Source of the DNA: an uncultured Collinsella sp.
GTDB taxonomy: Bacteria; Actinomycetota; Coriobacteriia; Coriobacteriales; Coriobacteriaceae
NCBI GenBank assembly: GCA_959019945.1
Contig: CAUEQD010000018.1
Location: 1 to 39,851, forward strand
Length of the DNA stretch: 39,851 nucleotides
Direction: 5' to 3'
Shown here: piece after piece, positions 24,673-31,811 of the stretch
Layout: each line of letters starts with the position of its first letter
Numbering within the stretch: position 1 is the stretch's first letter
Program-made: the position numbers and the translations under genes
Notes under the pieces: model-generated
Databases searched by the model: none
What the model was told of the DNA's origin: nothing
What the model saw: the letters and a program-made list of their open reading frames with translations, nothing else

Positions 24673-25677
24673 ATGACTGTTACGTTCGAAGGTTACGAGC
24701 GCCGCGCTGACAAGATCAACAAGTGCCTCGCCGACAACGGCATCGCCTCCCTCGAGGAAGCTCTGCAGATCTGCACCGACAAGGGCTTCAACCCGCGTGA
24801 GATCGTCAACAACACCCAGTCCATCGCCTTCCAGAACGCCGAGTGGGCCTACACCCTCGGTTGCGCTCTCGCTGTCAAGCGTGGCGCCAAGACCGCTTCT
24901 GAGGCTGCCGCCATCATCGGCGAGGGCATCCAGGCCTTCACCGTTCCCGGCTCCGTCGCCGAGGACCGCAAGGTCGGTCTGGGCCACGGCAACCTGGGCG
25001 CTATGCTGCTCTCCGACGACACCGAGTGCTTCGCCTTCCTGGCCGGCCACGAGTCCTTCGCTGCCGCTGAGGGCGCTATCGGCCTGGCTCTGAACGCCAA
25101 CAAGGCTCGCAAGAAGCCGCTGCGCGTCATCCTCAACGGTCTGGGCAAGGACGCCGCCCAGATCATCGCCCGCATCAACGGCTTCACCTACGTGAAGACC
25201 CAGTTCGACTACTACACGGGCGAGCTCAAGGTCGTCGAGACCATCCCCTACTCCGATGGTCCCCGCGCCGCCGTCAACTGCTACGGCTCCGACGACGTCC
25301 GCGAGGGCGTTGCCATCATGTGGCACGAGAACGTCGACATCTCGATCACCGGTAACTCCACCAACCCCACGCGCTTCCAGCACCCTGTCGCTGGCACCTA
25401 CAAGAAGGAGCGCATCGAGGCTGGCAAGAAGTACTTCTCCGTCGCTTCTGGTGGCGGCACTGGTCGTACCCTGCACCCGGACAACATGGGCGCCGGCCCT
25501 GCCTCTTACGGCATGACCGACACCATGGGCCGTATGCACTCCGACGCCCAGTTCGCCGGTTCTTCCTCCGTGCCTGCGCACGTCGACATGATGGGTCTCA
25601 TCGGCATGGGCAACAACCCCATGGTCGGTGCCACCGTCGCCTGCGCTGTCGCCGTCGAGGAGGCCCTCAAGGCCTAA
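24673..25677 (+). CDS. GGGtGRT-family protein
   Basis: The 334-residue protein carries the naming motif of this family, GGGTGRT, at residues 260-266, followed by LHPDNMGAGPASYG. Other marked segments are NNTQSIAFQNAEWAYTLG, VGLGHGNLGAMLLSDD, CFAFLAGHESFAAAEGAIG and MGNNPMVGATVACAVA near the C-terminus. The glycine-rich loops suggest nucleotide or cofactor binding, but I know of no established function for the family. The ribosome site AAAGGGAGGG is very strong, and codon use is that of highly expressed genes. It lies 18 bases after the NifU-like gene and before a strong terminator, so the pair forms a two-gene operon. A link with metal or cluster chemistry follows only from this pairing. Confidence 0.85.
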   Translation: MTVTFEGYERRADKINKCLADNGIASLEEALQICTDKGFNPREIVNNTQSIAFQNAEWAYTLGCALAVKRGAKTASEAAAIIGEGIQAFTVPGSVAEDRKVGLGHGNLGAMLLSDDTECFAFLAGHESFAAAEGAIGLALNANKARKKPLRVILNGLGKDAAQIIARINGFTYVKTQFDYYTGELKVVETIPYSDGPRAAVNCYGSDDVREGVAIMWHENVDISITGNSTNPTRFQHPVAGTYKKERIEAGKKYFSVASGGGTGRTLHPDNMGAGPASYGMTDTMGRMHSDAQFAGSSSVPAHVDMMGLIGMGNNPMVGATVACAVAVEEALKA

Positions 25678-25712
25678 TCGCGCCCACGCGATGCTCATAT
25701 AGTTGAGCTTAG

Positions 25713-25745
25713 GAGCCGCTATCCACCCGGGTAGCGGCTCTTTTT
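25713..25745 (+). terminator. Strong intrinsic terminator after the GGGtGRT gene
   Basis: GAGCCGCTA (25713-25721) pairs with TAGCGGCTC (25732-25740), giving a 9-bp stem, followed directly by five T. Confidence 0.92.
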
Positions 25746-25749
25746 GTTT

Positions 25750-25765
25750 GCACTGTCGCAGGGTA
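25750..25765. repeat. 16-mer shared with the argS upstream region
   Basis: GCACTGTCGCAGGGTA is found here and again at 38530-38545. In both places a GCCAAT and a CGATAT follow within 15 bases, with small indels. It may be part of a dispersed element or a control sequence. Confidence 0.6.
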
Positions 25766-25933
25766 GCCAATGCCGATATATCAGTTGGGGCGAAATACGA
25801 GATGTGATGAGATGGAGCCACCAAGCAGCCCTAACGTCCACGTGCCATATTCGCCCTTTACCGATTTATTCAATCTTTGCGATACCTTTGCCGATCACCC
25901 ATGCGACAATGCGCCGGACGAGAAAGGAATCCG

Positions 25934-27460
25934 ATGGAATCGACTGATGTACTGGTAATTGGATCTGGCAATGCGGGCCTTTGCGCCGCCATCGAAGCGG
26001 CACGCACGGGTGCAACCGTCACTGTGGCAAGCGCCGGCAAAACTATGAGCGGATCGAGCTTTTTCCCGGGAACCTGGGGCCTCGGCCTTATCGGGCCCGC
26101 CGACGCCGAAGACGAACAGGATCTCATCAACACCATCCAGGCCGTCGGTGGCGGCGTCGCCGACCCCGAGCTCGTCCAGACATTTGTCCACGGCATTCCT
26201 CAGGCGATCCACTGGCTCGAGGAGGACCTGGGTGTTGAGCTCCAGCGTCCGCAAAGCGCCGAGAGCGCCCAGCAAAAACAGTTTATCCCCTGCTTTGACC
26301 ATAAGACGCGTATGTGGCGCGGTCTCACCCGCAAGCCCCTTGAGGACGCCCTGACAGCCCAGATTGAGTCACTTGGCATCCGTCTGCTCCCCCGCCATGA
26401 GCTTATCGACCTTATCGAGGGCGCAAACGACAGAATCTCCGGAGCCGTGCTCTATGACCGCACGAGCGAACGCCTCGTATCCATCGATGCCAAGGCAACG
26501 GTCATTGCCGCCGGCGGCACGGGCGGGCTGTTCGAGCGCAGTCTTACGTCTGCCGATGTGCTCAGCTCCTCTCAGGCCATTGCCCGCGCACATGGCGCAA
26601 CGCTCACTAGTATAGAGTTCATGCAGATGATGCCCGGCTTCATTGAGCCCAAGCGCAACCTTGTCTTTAACGAGAAGACTTGGCGCTACGTCAAGTTCGA
26701 TCAGCCGGTCGATATTGCTGGCGACAACCTAGACAGCCTGCTCGAGCAGCGCTCCGGATATGGTCCCTTTACTTCGCGCCTGGATTCTCGCGCTATAGAC
26801 CTTGTCATTGACCAGGCGGGCACCGAGGGTCTAGCGCTGCATTACGACTTCCCCCGCGAGGATGTTCCCGAATTTGTGCAGACCTTTGCCACCTGGCTGC
26901 AAGACGAGCACGGCATAGCACCGACCGATGAGATGCGTGTAGCCATGTACGCCCACGCCGCAAACGGAGGCATCAAGATTGATAAGACCGCGTACACGGG
27001 CGTTAAGGGCCTCTTCGCCTGTGGCGAGGCGACAGGCGGCATGCACGGCGCCGACCGCATTGGTGGCTTGTCAAGCGCCAACGGCATCGTATTCGGACGC
27101 ATCGCGGGCGCATCGGCAGCCCAAGCAGCACAGAAAGAGCCCGAGACAGCCCCGAAGGCGGATATCGCCCTCCCCCAGTACGGCATAGCCGCAACAGATG
27201 CCGAACGCCTGACACACAGCCTAAGGCACACGATGAGCACCTATTGCATGATCAACAGGACCGAAACAGGCCTATCCGAGGCACTACACGAGCTTGAGGG
27301 CTTGAAGACGGAGGCAACGACCTTGAGCACACAGAAAGCCCAGGACAGCGAAGTCGCAGCCCTCGCCCGCCTGCAATCGCAGATTCAACTAGCACAGGAA
27401 ATGATCAAAGCCATGCGTAAGCGAACCGAAAGTCTCGGATCGCACTACCGAGCAGACTAA
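25934..27460 (+). CDS. FAD-dependent oxidoreductase (fumarate reductase / aspartate oxidase superfamily)
   Basis: This 508-residue flavoprotein has the N-terminal dinucleotide fold VLVIGSGNAGLCAAIEA with GxGxxG at 10-15. Near the C-terminus is the closing FAD motif LFACGEATGGMHGADRIGGLSSANGIVFGRIAG. These place it in the succinate dehydrogenase/fumarate reductase flavoprotein superfamily, which also holds L-aspartate oxidase (NadB). The catalytic Arg and His of fumarate reductases could not be assigned with certainty, so the substrate is open. No heme domain or signal peptide is seen, so it should be cytoplasmic. The C-terminal 60 residues are a long charged helix. ATG at 25934 has AGAAAGGA at 25921-25928. 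No partner subunit lies beside it; an inverted repeat follows the stop. Confidence 0.8.
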   Translation: MESTDVLVIGSGNAGLCAAIEAARTGATVTVASAGKTMSGSSFFPGTWGLGLIGPADAEDEQDLINTIQAVGGGVADPELVQTFVHGIPQAIHWLEEDLGVELQRPQSAESAQQKQFIPCFDHKTRMWRGLTRKPLEDALTAQIESLGIRLLPRHELIDLIEGANDRISGAVLYDRTSERLVSIDAKATVIAAGGTGGLFERSLTSADVLSSSQAIARAHGATLTSIEFMQMMPGFIEPKRNLVFNEKTWRYVKFDQPVDIAGDNLDSLLEQRSGYGPFTSRLDSRAIDLVIDQAGTEGLALHYDFPREDVPEFVQTFATWLQDEHGIAPTDEMRVAMYAHAANGGIKIDKTAYTGVKGLFACGEATGGMHGADRIGGLSSANGIVFGRIAGASAAQAAQKEPETAPKADIALPQYGIAATDAERLTHSLRHTMSTYCMINRTETGLSEALHELEGLKTEATTLSTQKAQDSEVAALARLQSQIQLAQEMIKAMRKRTESLGSHYRAD

Positions 27461-27502
27461 TTCGAACACCCATCTAAAGCAGAACACAACTAATCGATAT
27501 CT

Positions 27503-27538
27503 ATGGGCCCCGTGAGCTCGAAGTGGTACGGGGCCCAT
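27503..27538 (+). terminator. Inverted repeat after the flavoprotein gene
   Basis: ATGGGCCCCGT (27503-27513) and ACGGGGCCCAT (27528-27538) form an 11-bp perfect stem with a 14-base loop. No good T run follows, so it may be a weak terminator or an mRNA-end hairpin. A small GCGGGC-AAA-GCCCGC hairpin follows at 27579-27593. Confidence 0.5.
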
Positions 27539-27621
27539 TCGTGTCCGTACGGCAGCGTATCCTTATTCTGAATACGGAGCGGGCAAAGCCCGCATAGACA
27601 ATAGGCCAGCGAGGAGGAGAT

Positions 27622-28482
27622 ATGGACAGTAGAGATATCGAGAAGTGGCGTGTCGAACTTGATAGCTACGCCAATGTAGAAGACGGCGTTGAGTATTGGC
27701 TCGCACGCGATTTAATGGAACCCATGGGGTACACTCGATGGGAGAACTTTGCCGAAGTTGTTAAGAGGGCAAAAGTCTCGTGCGAAACAAACAAAACTCC
27801 AGTTGATTCCCATTTTCGTGACACCACGAAAATGGTAACTGCCGGTGTCGCCGCTCGCGCGGTTAAAGACTACAAACTTACGCGCTATGCATGCTATTTA
27901 ATCGCCCAGAACGGAGATTCAAACAAGCAAGAAATCGCGCTCGCACAGGCGTACTTCGCCGTGCAGACGCGCCGCCAAGAGCTCATAGAGCAGCGCTTCG
28001 CAGAGATTCAGCGCTTGCAGGCGCGCCACTCGCTATCCGATTCAGAGAAACATCTCTCGGGTATTGCGTTCAAACGCGGCGTAGACTCCAAAGGATTCGC
28101 GATCATCAAGTCGAAGGGCGATGAAGCGTTATTCGGCGGCAGGAGCACGGCGGAAATGAAGCAGCAGCTCGGCGTACCCAAGAGCGCGGCATTGGCGAAC
28201 AGGTTAGCCGATGTCCTCATCAAAGCAAAGGACCTTACGAACTCGATGACGGCCTTCAACGCCGAGGAACACGACCTGTACGGTCTGGACCAGATCAAGC
28301 AAGAGCACGTCGAGAACAACACAAGCGTGCGTGGCAGCCTCATCGACCGCGGAATTGTCCCCGAGAACCTACCGCCTGCCGAGGATACAAAAAAGCTCGA
28401 GCGTCGTGTGAAGGCAGACGAGAAGAAACTCAAGGAGGGTACTGACGGTTTTACCGATCCCCAGGGTAGGCTCGATCTGTGA
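27622..28482 (+). CDS. dinD: DinD-like DNA-damage-inducible protein
   Basis: The 286-residue protein matches DinD, known in E. coli as a damage-induced protein that can inhibit RecA strand exchange. It has an N-terminal BRO-type domain: WLARDLMEPMGYTRWENFAEVVKRA, then KDYKLTRYACYLIAQNGD and the ALAQAYFAVQTRRQEL helix. Next is a KHLSGIAFKRGVDSKGFAIIKSKGDEALF segment, typical of DinD. The length is close to the E. coli protein. ATG at 27622 has AGGAGG upstream. Only half of a LexA-type box (CGAAC at 27465) is visible, about 150 bases upstream, so SOS control is not shown. It stands alone, next to a tRNA cluster, a place where mobile DNA often enters. Confidence 0.85.
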   Translation: MDSRDIEKWRVELDSYANVEDGVEYWLARDLMEPMGYTRWENFAEVVKRAKVSCETNKTPVDSHFRDTTKMVTAGVAARAVKDYKLTRYACYLIAQNGDSNKQEIALAQAYFAVQTRRQELIEQRFAEIQRLQARHSLSDSEKHLSGIAFKRGVDSKGFAIIKSKGDEALFGGRSTAEMKQQLGVPKSAALANRLADVLIKAKDLTNSMTAFNAEEHDLYGLDQIKQEHVENNTSVRGSLIDRGIVPENLPPAEDTKKLERRVKADEKKLKEGTDGFTDPQGRLDL

Positions 28483-28525
28483 AAGCGGCCGCACCCCTTC
28501 GGGTTCGACCCAATGCGAGGTCAAC

Positions 28526-28555
28526 AAAAAAGCGACCAGCCTAAGCCAGTCGCTT
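28526..28555 (-). terminator. Terminator of the tRNA operon
   Basis: On the minus strand AAGCGAC (28549-28555) and GTCGCTT (28530-28536) form a 7-bp stem, followed by a run of T (28526-28531 as A on the plus strand). It lies 15 bases after the last tRNA. Confidence 0.85.
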
Positions 28556-28569
28556 TAACAATCTTTGGG

Positions 28570-28642
28570 TGGGCCGTCAGGGGGTCGAACCCTGGACCTT
28601 GGGATTAAGAGTCCCCTGCTCTACCAACTGAGCTAACGACCC
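28570..28642 (-). tRNA. tRNA-Lys (CTT)
   Basis: The minus strand begins GGGTCGTTAGCTCAGTTGG, with the full cloverleaf including the GGGTTCGACCC T-arm. The anticodon loop CTCTTAA gives anticodon CTT, Lys. The 73-base gene is followed by CCC, so the CCA end is not encoded. The acceptor stem has one G-T pair. The sequence is the same as the next copy. Confidence 0.95.
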
Positions 28643-28646
28643 AAAG

Positions 28647-28672
28647 CTAAAGTCCGTTATAGCGGACTTTAG
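28647..28672. repeat. Hairpin between the two tRNA-Lys genes
   Basis: CTAAAGTCCG and CGGACTTTAG form a 10-bp perfect stem with a 6-base loop. It is probably a processing signal in the tRNA precursor. No T run follows on the minus strand, so it should not stop transcription. Confidence 0.7.
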
Positions 28673-28685
28673 AGGAGATATCGTG

Positions 28686-28761
28686 TGGTGGGCCGTCAGG
28701 GGGTCGAACCCTGGACCTTGGGATTAAGAGTCCCCTGCTCTACCAACTGAGCTAACGACCC
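28686..28761 (-). tRNA. tRNA-Lys (CTT), second copy
   Basis: The 73-base body (28689-28761) is the same as the copy at 28570-28642, with anticodon CTT. This copy is followed by an encoded CCA (28686-28688), unlike the other. It lies in the middle of the tRNA-His/Lys/Lys operon. Confidence 0.95.
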
Positions 28762-28783
28762 GATATCAACACGAAGCAAGAAC

Positions 28784-28861
28784 TGGGGTGGGTAAAGGGA
28801 CTCGAACCCTCGACCTACGGGACCACAACCCGTCGCTCTAGCCAACTGAGCTACACCCACC
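28784..28861 (-). tRNA. tRNA-His (GTG)
   Basis: The minus strand reads GTGGGTGTAGCTCAGTTGG, with anticodon loop TTGTGGT, so anticodon GTG, His. Base 28861 gives the extra G(-1) expected for tRNA-His, and the 3' end C-CCA appears to be encoded (28784-28787). It is the first gene of the tRNA operon. Confidence 0.95.
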
Positions 28862-28887
28862 GTGTCCTGTGCGCTTCGCGCTCGACT

Positions 28888-28916
28888 ATTATTGCAAGGA
28901 ACGCCACGCGATGCAA
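28888..28916 (-). promoter_or_regulatory. Promoter of the tRNA operon
   Basis: On the minus strand TTGCAT (28911-28916) and AATAAT (28888-28893) are 17 bases apart, the ideal distance. Transcription would start near 28881, about 20 bases before tRNA-His. Confidence 0.75.
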
Positions 28917-29026
28917 GCCCCAATTTTCAAGAATTTTGAAAAGAGTTTTTCGAGACCATTTCGAGCAAATCCCACCGGTTTCATAGGAGTAAACTTGCCC
29001 CACTGCAAATGCTCGAAAGGACCGGC

Positions 29027-30208
29027 ATGAAAGAACTCTCCAACCGTACGGCAACGTTTACCGATTCCGTCATCCGCCGTATGACGCGCATCTCCAACAA
29101 GTATGGCGCCATCAACCTGTCGCAGGGCTTCCCTGACTTCGACCCCCCAGCGCAGCTGCTCGATAGCCTCAGCACCATCGCCACCGACCCCAAGCCGCTT
29201 TACCACCAGTACTCCATCACCTGGGGCTCCCAGGCCATGCGTGAGGCGCTTGCCGCCAAGCAGGAGCATTTTATGGGCATGTCGGTGAACCCCAATGAGA
29301 ATATCGTAGTCACCTGCGGCTCTACCGAGGCCATGATGGCCGCCATGATGACGGTCACGAACCCCGGCGATAAGGTCGTCATCTTCTCGCCGTTCTACGA
29401 GAACTACGGCGCCGACACGATCCTTTCGGGTGCCGAGCCCATCTACGTGCCGCTCAACCTGCCCACATTCGACTTTGACCGCGAGACACTCGAGGCGGCC
29501 TTCCGCGACAACGACCCCAAGGCCATCGTCCTGTGCAACCCTTCCAACCCCTGCGGCAAGGTCTTTACGCGCGAGGAGCTCACCTTTATCGCCGACCTCT
29601 GCAAAAAGTACGACGCCTACTGCATTACCGACGAGGTATACGAGCACATCGTCTACGCGCCCCACGAGCACGTCTATATGGCCACGCTGCCCGGCATGTT
29701 CGAGCGCACCATCAGCTGCAGTTCGCTGTCTAAGACGTACTCCATCACCGGCTGGCGTTTGGGCTACACCATTGCCCCGGCCCAGATCACCGAGCGCATC
29801 AAGAAGGTCCACGACTTCCTCACCGTGGGCGCCGCCGCTCCCCTGCAAGAGGCCGTCGTTACCGCCCTCAATTTCGACGACAGCTATTACGATAAGGTCC
29901 TCGACCTCTATACCGCCAAACGCGACCTGTTCTGCCAGGGACTCGACAGCATCGGTCTTGAGCATAACGTGCCGCAGGGCGCCTACTACGTCATGATGGA
30001 CATCTCAGAGTTTGGCTATGACAGCGACCTCGAGTTCTGTGAAGACCTCGCGTCTAAAGTGGGTGTGGGCGCCGTGCCCGGCTCGAGCTTCTTCCGCGAG
30101 CCCGTCAACCACCTGATTCGTTTCCACTTTGCCAAGCGAGACGAGACGCTTAACGCGGCATTGGAGAACCTCAAGTCGCTACGTGATAAAATCAAGCCGC
30201 GCGGGTAA
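29027..30208 (+). CDS. Class I/II pyridoxal-phosphate aminotransferase
   Basis: The 393-residue protein is a fold-type I aminotransferase of the aspartate aminotransferase group. The PLP lysine is Lys236 in SSLSKTYSITGWRLGY. Other cofactor residues are Asn171 in NPSNPCGK and Asp202 and Tyr205 in TDEVYEHIVY. The substrate carboxylate Arg is in NHLIRFHFAK near the C-terminus. The start INLSQGFPDFDPP is like that of glutamine/methionine-type and kynurenine-type aminotransferases, but the amino acid used cannot be fixed. I choose ATG at 29027 with GAAAGGA 5 bases upstream; an in-frame start at 29009 is also open. The gene is alone, with a terminator at 30234. Confidence 0.88.
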   Translation: MKELSNRTATFTDSVIRRMTRISNKYGAINLSQGFPDFDPPAQLLDSLSTIATDPKPLYHQYSITWGSQAMREALAAKQEHFMGMSVNPNENIVVTCGSTEAMMAAMMTVTNPGDKVVIFSPFYENYGADTILSGAEPIYVPLNLPTFDFDRETLEAAFRDNDPKAIVLCNPSNPCGKVFTREELTFIADLCKKYDAYCITDEVYEHIVYAPHEHVYMATLPGMFERTISCSSLSKTYSITGWRLGYTIAPAQITERIKKVHDFLTVGAAAPLQEAVVTALNFDDSYYDKVLDLYTAKRDLFCQGLDSIGLEHNVPQGAYYVMMDISEFGYDSDLEFCEDLASKVGVGAVPGSSFFREPVNHLIRFHFAKRDETLNAALENLKSLRDKIKPRG

Positions 30209-30233
30209 GGACAGCCCGACAACTAGAGCAACC

Positions 30234-30274
30234 AAAGAAGCCTCGCACCGCCCGCCGCGCTGCGAGACTTCTTT
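30234..30274 (+). terminator. Terminator after the aminotransferase gene
   Basis: AAAGAAG-C-CTCGCA pairs with TGCGAG-A-CTTCTTT, a 13-bp stem with one mismatch. The run of T is short and partly inside the stem. Confidence 0.7.
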
Positions 30275-30349
30275 CTATAGCGCTTTCTTAAATGGTTTAG
30301 AGCTCTATACTTTGGTCATGGAGCAACTCGTCCCAGAGAGAGGAATACT

Positions 30350-31240
30350 ATGGCAGAGCAGCAGCTTATCGGAGCGCTCGAGGCTGGCGGCACCAAGATG
30401 GTCTGCGCCACGGGCTATGCAGACGGTACGGTCCTGGAGCGCGAGCAGATCGCGACCACGACCCCGCAGGAGACCGTTGAGGCCGTCAATGCATGGTTTG
30501 CCGACAAGGGCATCGCCGCGCTGGGCATCGGCGCCTTTGGCCCCACCGCAGTCAACCCTGCCTCGCCCCAATACGGCAAGATCCTGGAGACGCCCAAAAC
30601 GGCATGGCGCTACTTCGACCTGCTGGGCACCATCCAAAACGAGCTCAATATTCCCTGCGGCTACGACACCGACGTCAACGTTGCCTGCTTGGGCGAGGTC
30701 ACCTTTGGTTGCGCCCAGGGCCTTACCGATGTGGTCTACCTGACCATCGGCACCGGTGTGGGCGCCGGCGTGCTCTCGGGCGGTAAGCTCGTACACGGCA
30801 TGATGCATCCCGAAGCCGGCCACATCCTGGTCACGCGCGACCCGCGCGACACCATCGGCGAGCATAGCGCCTGCCCCTTCCACGACAACTGCCTAGAGGG
30901 CCTCATCGCCGGCCCCGGCGTTAAAAAGCGCTGGGACGGCAAAAGCGCCGGAGACATGGCCGATGACCCGGAGGCCATGGACCTGCTCGCCGGCTATCTG
31001 GCGCAGGCGCTCATGACCTACACGCTGTGCTACGCGCCGCAAAAGATTATCATCGGAGGCGGCGTGGCCGACCACACTCCCATCGTGCCACTCGCGCGCA
31101 AGAAGTGCGCCGAGATGCTCAACGGCTATATCGTCACGCCCGAGGTCAACGACATCGATAACTACATCGTCAACAACAGCCTCGAGGGCAAGCAGGGCAT
31201 CATGGGCTGCCTGGCCCTGGGCGCACAGGCGCTTCAGTAG
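30350..31240 (+). CDS. ROK-family sugar kinase, probably fructokinase
   Basis: The 296-residue protein belongs to the ROK kinases. EAGGTK at 11-16 is the phosphate loop, DTDVN at about 106-110 holds the catalytic Asp, and LTIGTGVGAG is the second phosphate motif. HPEAGH (153-158) and C-PFH-DNC (Cys175, His178, Cys181) form the structural zinc site. This layout, with the short CxxHxxC, is typical of the Bacillus-type fructokinases (YdhR/GmuE/ScrK-like), so phosphorylation of fructose or a related hexose with ATP is the best guess. A TATACT -10-like box lies at 30306-30311. ATG at 30350 has AGAGAGGAA upstream. No sugar transporter is beside it, so the substrate is not confirmed by context. Confidence 0.85.
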   Translation: MAEQQLIGALEAGGTKMVCATGYADGTVLEREQIATTTPQETVEAVNAWFADKGIAALGIGAFGPTAVNPASPQYGKILETPKTAWRYFDLLGTIQNELNIPCGYDTDVNVACLGEVTFGCAQGLTDVVYLTIGTGVGAGVLSGGKLVHGMMHPEAGHILVTRDPRDTIGEHSACPFHDNCLEGLIAGPGVKKRWDGKSAGDMADDPEAMDLLAGYLAQALMTYTLCYAPQKIIIGGGVADHTPIVPLARKKCAEMLNGYIVTPEVNDIDNYIVNNSLEGKQGIMGCLALGAQALQ

Positions 31241-31323
31241 CAGACGCACCCACAGGGCGTGGCGCGCTCGACAAATCCAACCTACGGAACGACGCCACCA
31301 CGCCTCATATAAGCCCTCAAATA

Positions 31324-31369
31324 AAAAAGGCCGCCTAGGACCAAACAATACGTCCTAGGCGGCCTTTTT
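31324..31369. terminator. Two-way terminator between the kinase and VanZ-like genes
   Basis: A long perfect stem (GGCCGCCTAGGAC and its complement, extended by A/T runs at both ends) with a 10-base loop serves both strands. The right arm also codes for the last residues and stop codon of the VanZ-like gene. Confidence 0.93.
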
Positions 31370-31804
31370 GGCGTACATCAGCGACCGTAAGAGATATCGG
31401 AGCACAACGCCCATTGCCGCTCCACAGCAGTCGATCATCACATCGGTGATCATGCCGGCGCGTCCCGGCACAAAGAGCTGAATCGTCTCGTCGATCGAGG
31501 GAATCAGCAGCAGGAACACCGCCGTGGGCAGCAGCACGTCAAAGGTGTGCCGGCCCTCAAAATCAAAAGCGTGCGTTGCCAGGATGCCGAGCACCATATA
31601 CTCGGTAAAATGCGCGCACTTGCGAACAACAAAGTTGGTCACCCATTCATATGGAAGTCCCACGCCGTGCAGGAAACCGCGGATAGCTTCCATGACCGTT
31701 AGGCTCAGCGAGCCCGACCCCGAGCCGGGAACCAGCGAATTGCCCCAGATCAAGAGCGCCATCAGACAGGTCACGACCGCCCATTTTCGATTGATCTTAA
31801 CCAT
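31355..31804 (-). CDS. VanZ-like membrane protein
   Basis: The 149-residue protein is a VanZ-family membrane protein. Three or four hydrophobic helices are visible: residues 8-22, about 65-80, about 88-105 and about 118-140. The family pattern is clear: VVRKCAHFTEYMVLGIL, then PSIDETIQLFVPGRAGMITDVMIDCCGAAMG. VanZ of enterococci gives low-level teicoplanin resistance, but most VanZ-like proteins have unknown roles. A resistance role is not claimed here. The start codon lies 7 bases after the stop of the 31812-33212 gene, so the two are probably co-transcribed. The terminator stem overlaps its last codons (AKKAA and stop). Confidence 0.9.
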   Translation of the reverse strand: MVKINRKWAVVTCLMALLIWGNSLVPGSGSGSLSLTVMEAIRGFLHGVGLPYEWVTNFVVRKCAHFTEYMVLGILATHAFDFEGRHTFDVLLPTAVFLLLIPSIDETIQLFVPGRAGMITDVMIDCCGAAMGVVLRYLLRSLMYAKKAA

Positions 31805-31811
31805 GCAGAAG

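Noticed and set aside
23929..25824. Minus-strand open frame of 631 codons opposite the NifU-like and GGGtGRT genes
   Set aside because: It is an antisense shadow caused by GC-rich codon bias. Both plus-strand genes have strong family motifs and ribosome sites.
27461..27480. Possible LexA box (CGAAC) upstream of dinD
   Set aside because: Only one half-site is present; the GTTCG half is missing and the distance to the gene is large.
28495..28522. tRNA T-arm-like GGGTTCGACCC after dinD, possible attachment site
   Set aside because: It is on the other strand from the tRNA genes and matches only the generic T-arm; no longer duplication of a tRNA end was seen.
31355..31804. Glycopeptide resistance gene
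   Set aside because: It is VanZ-like, but there are no vanHAX genes nearby, and most VanZ-like proteins have no known resistance role.
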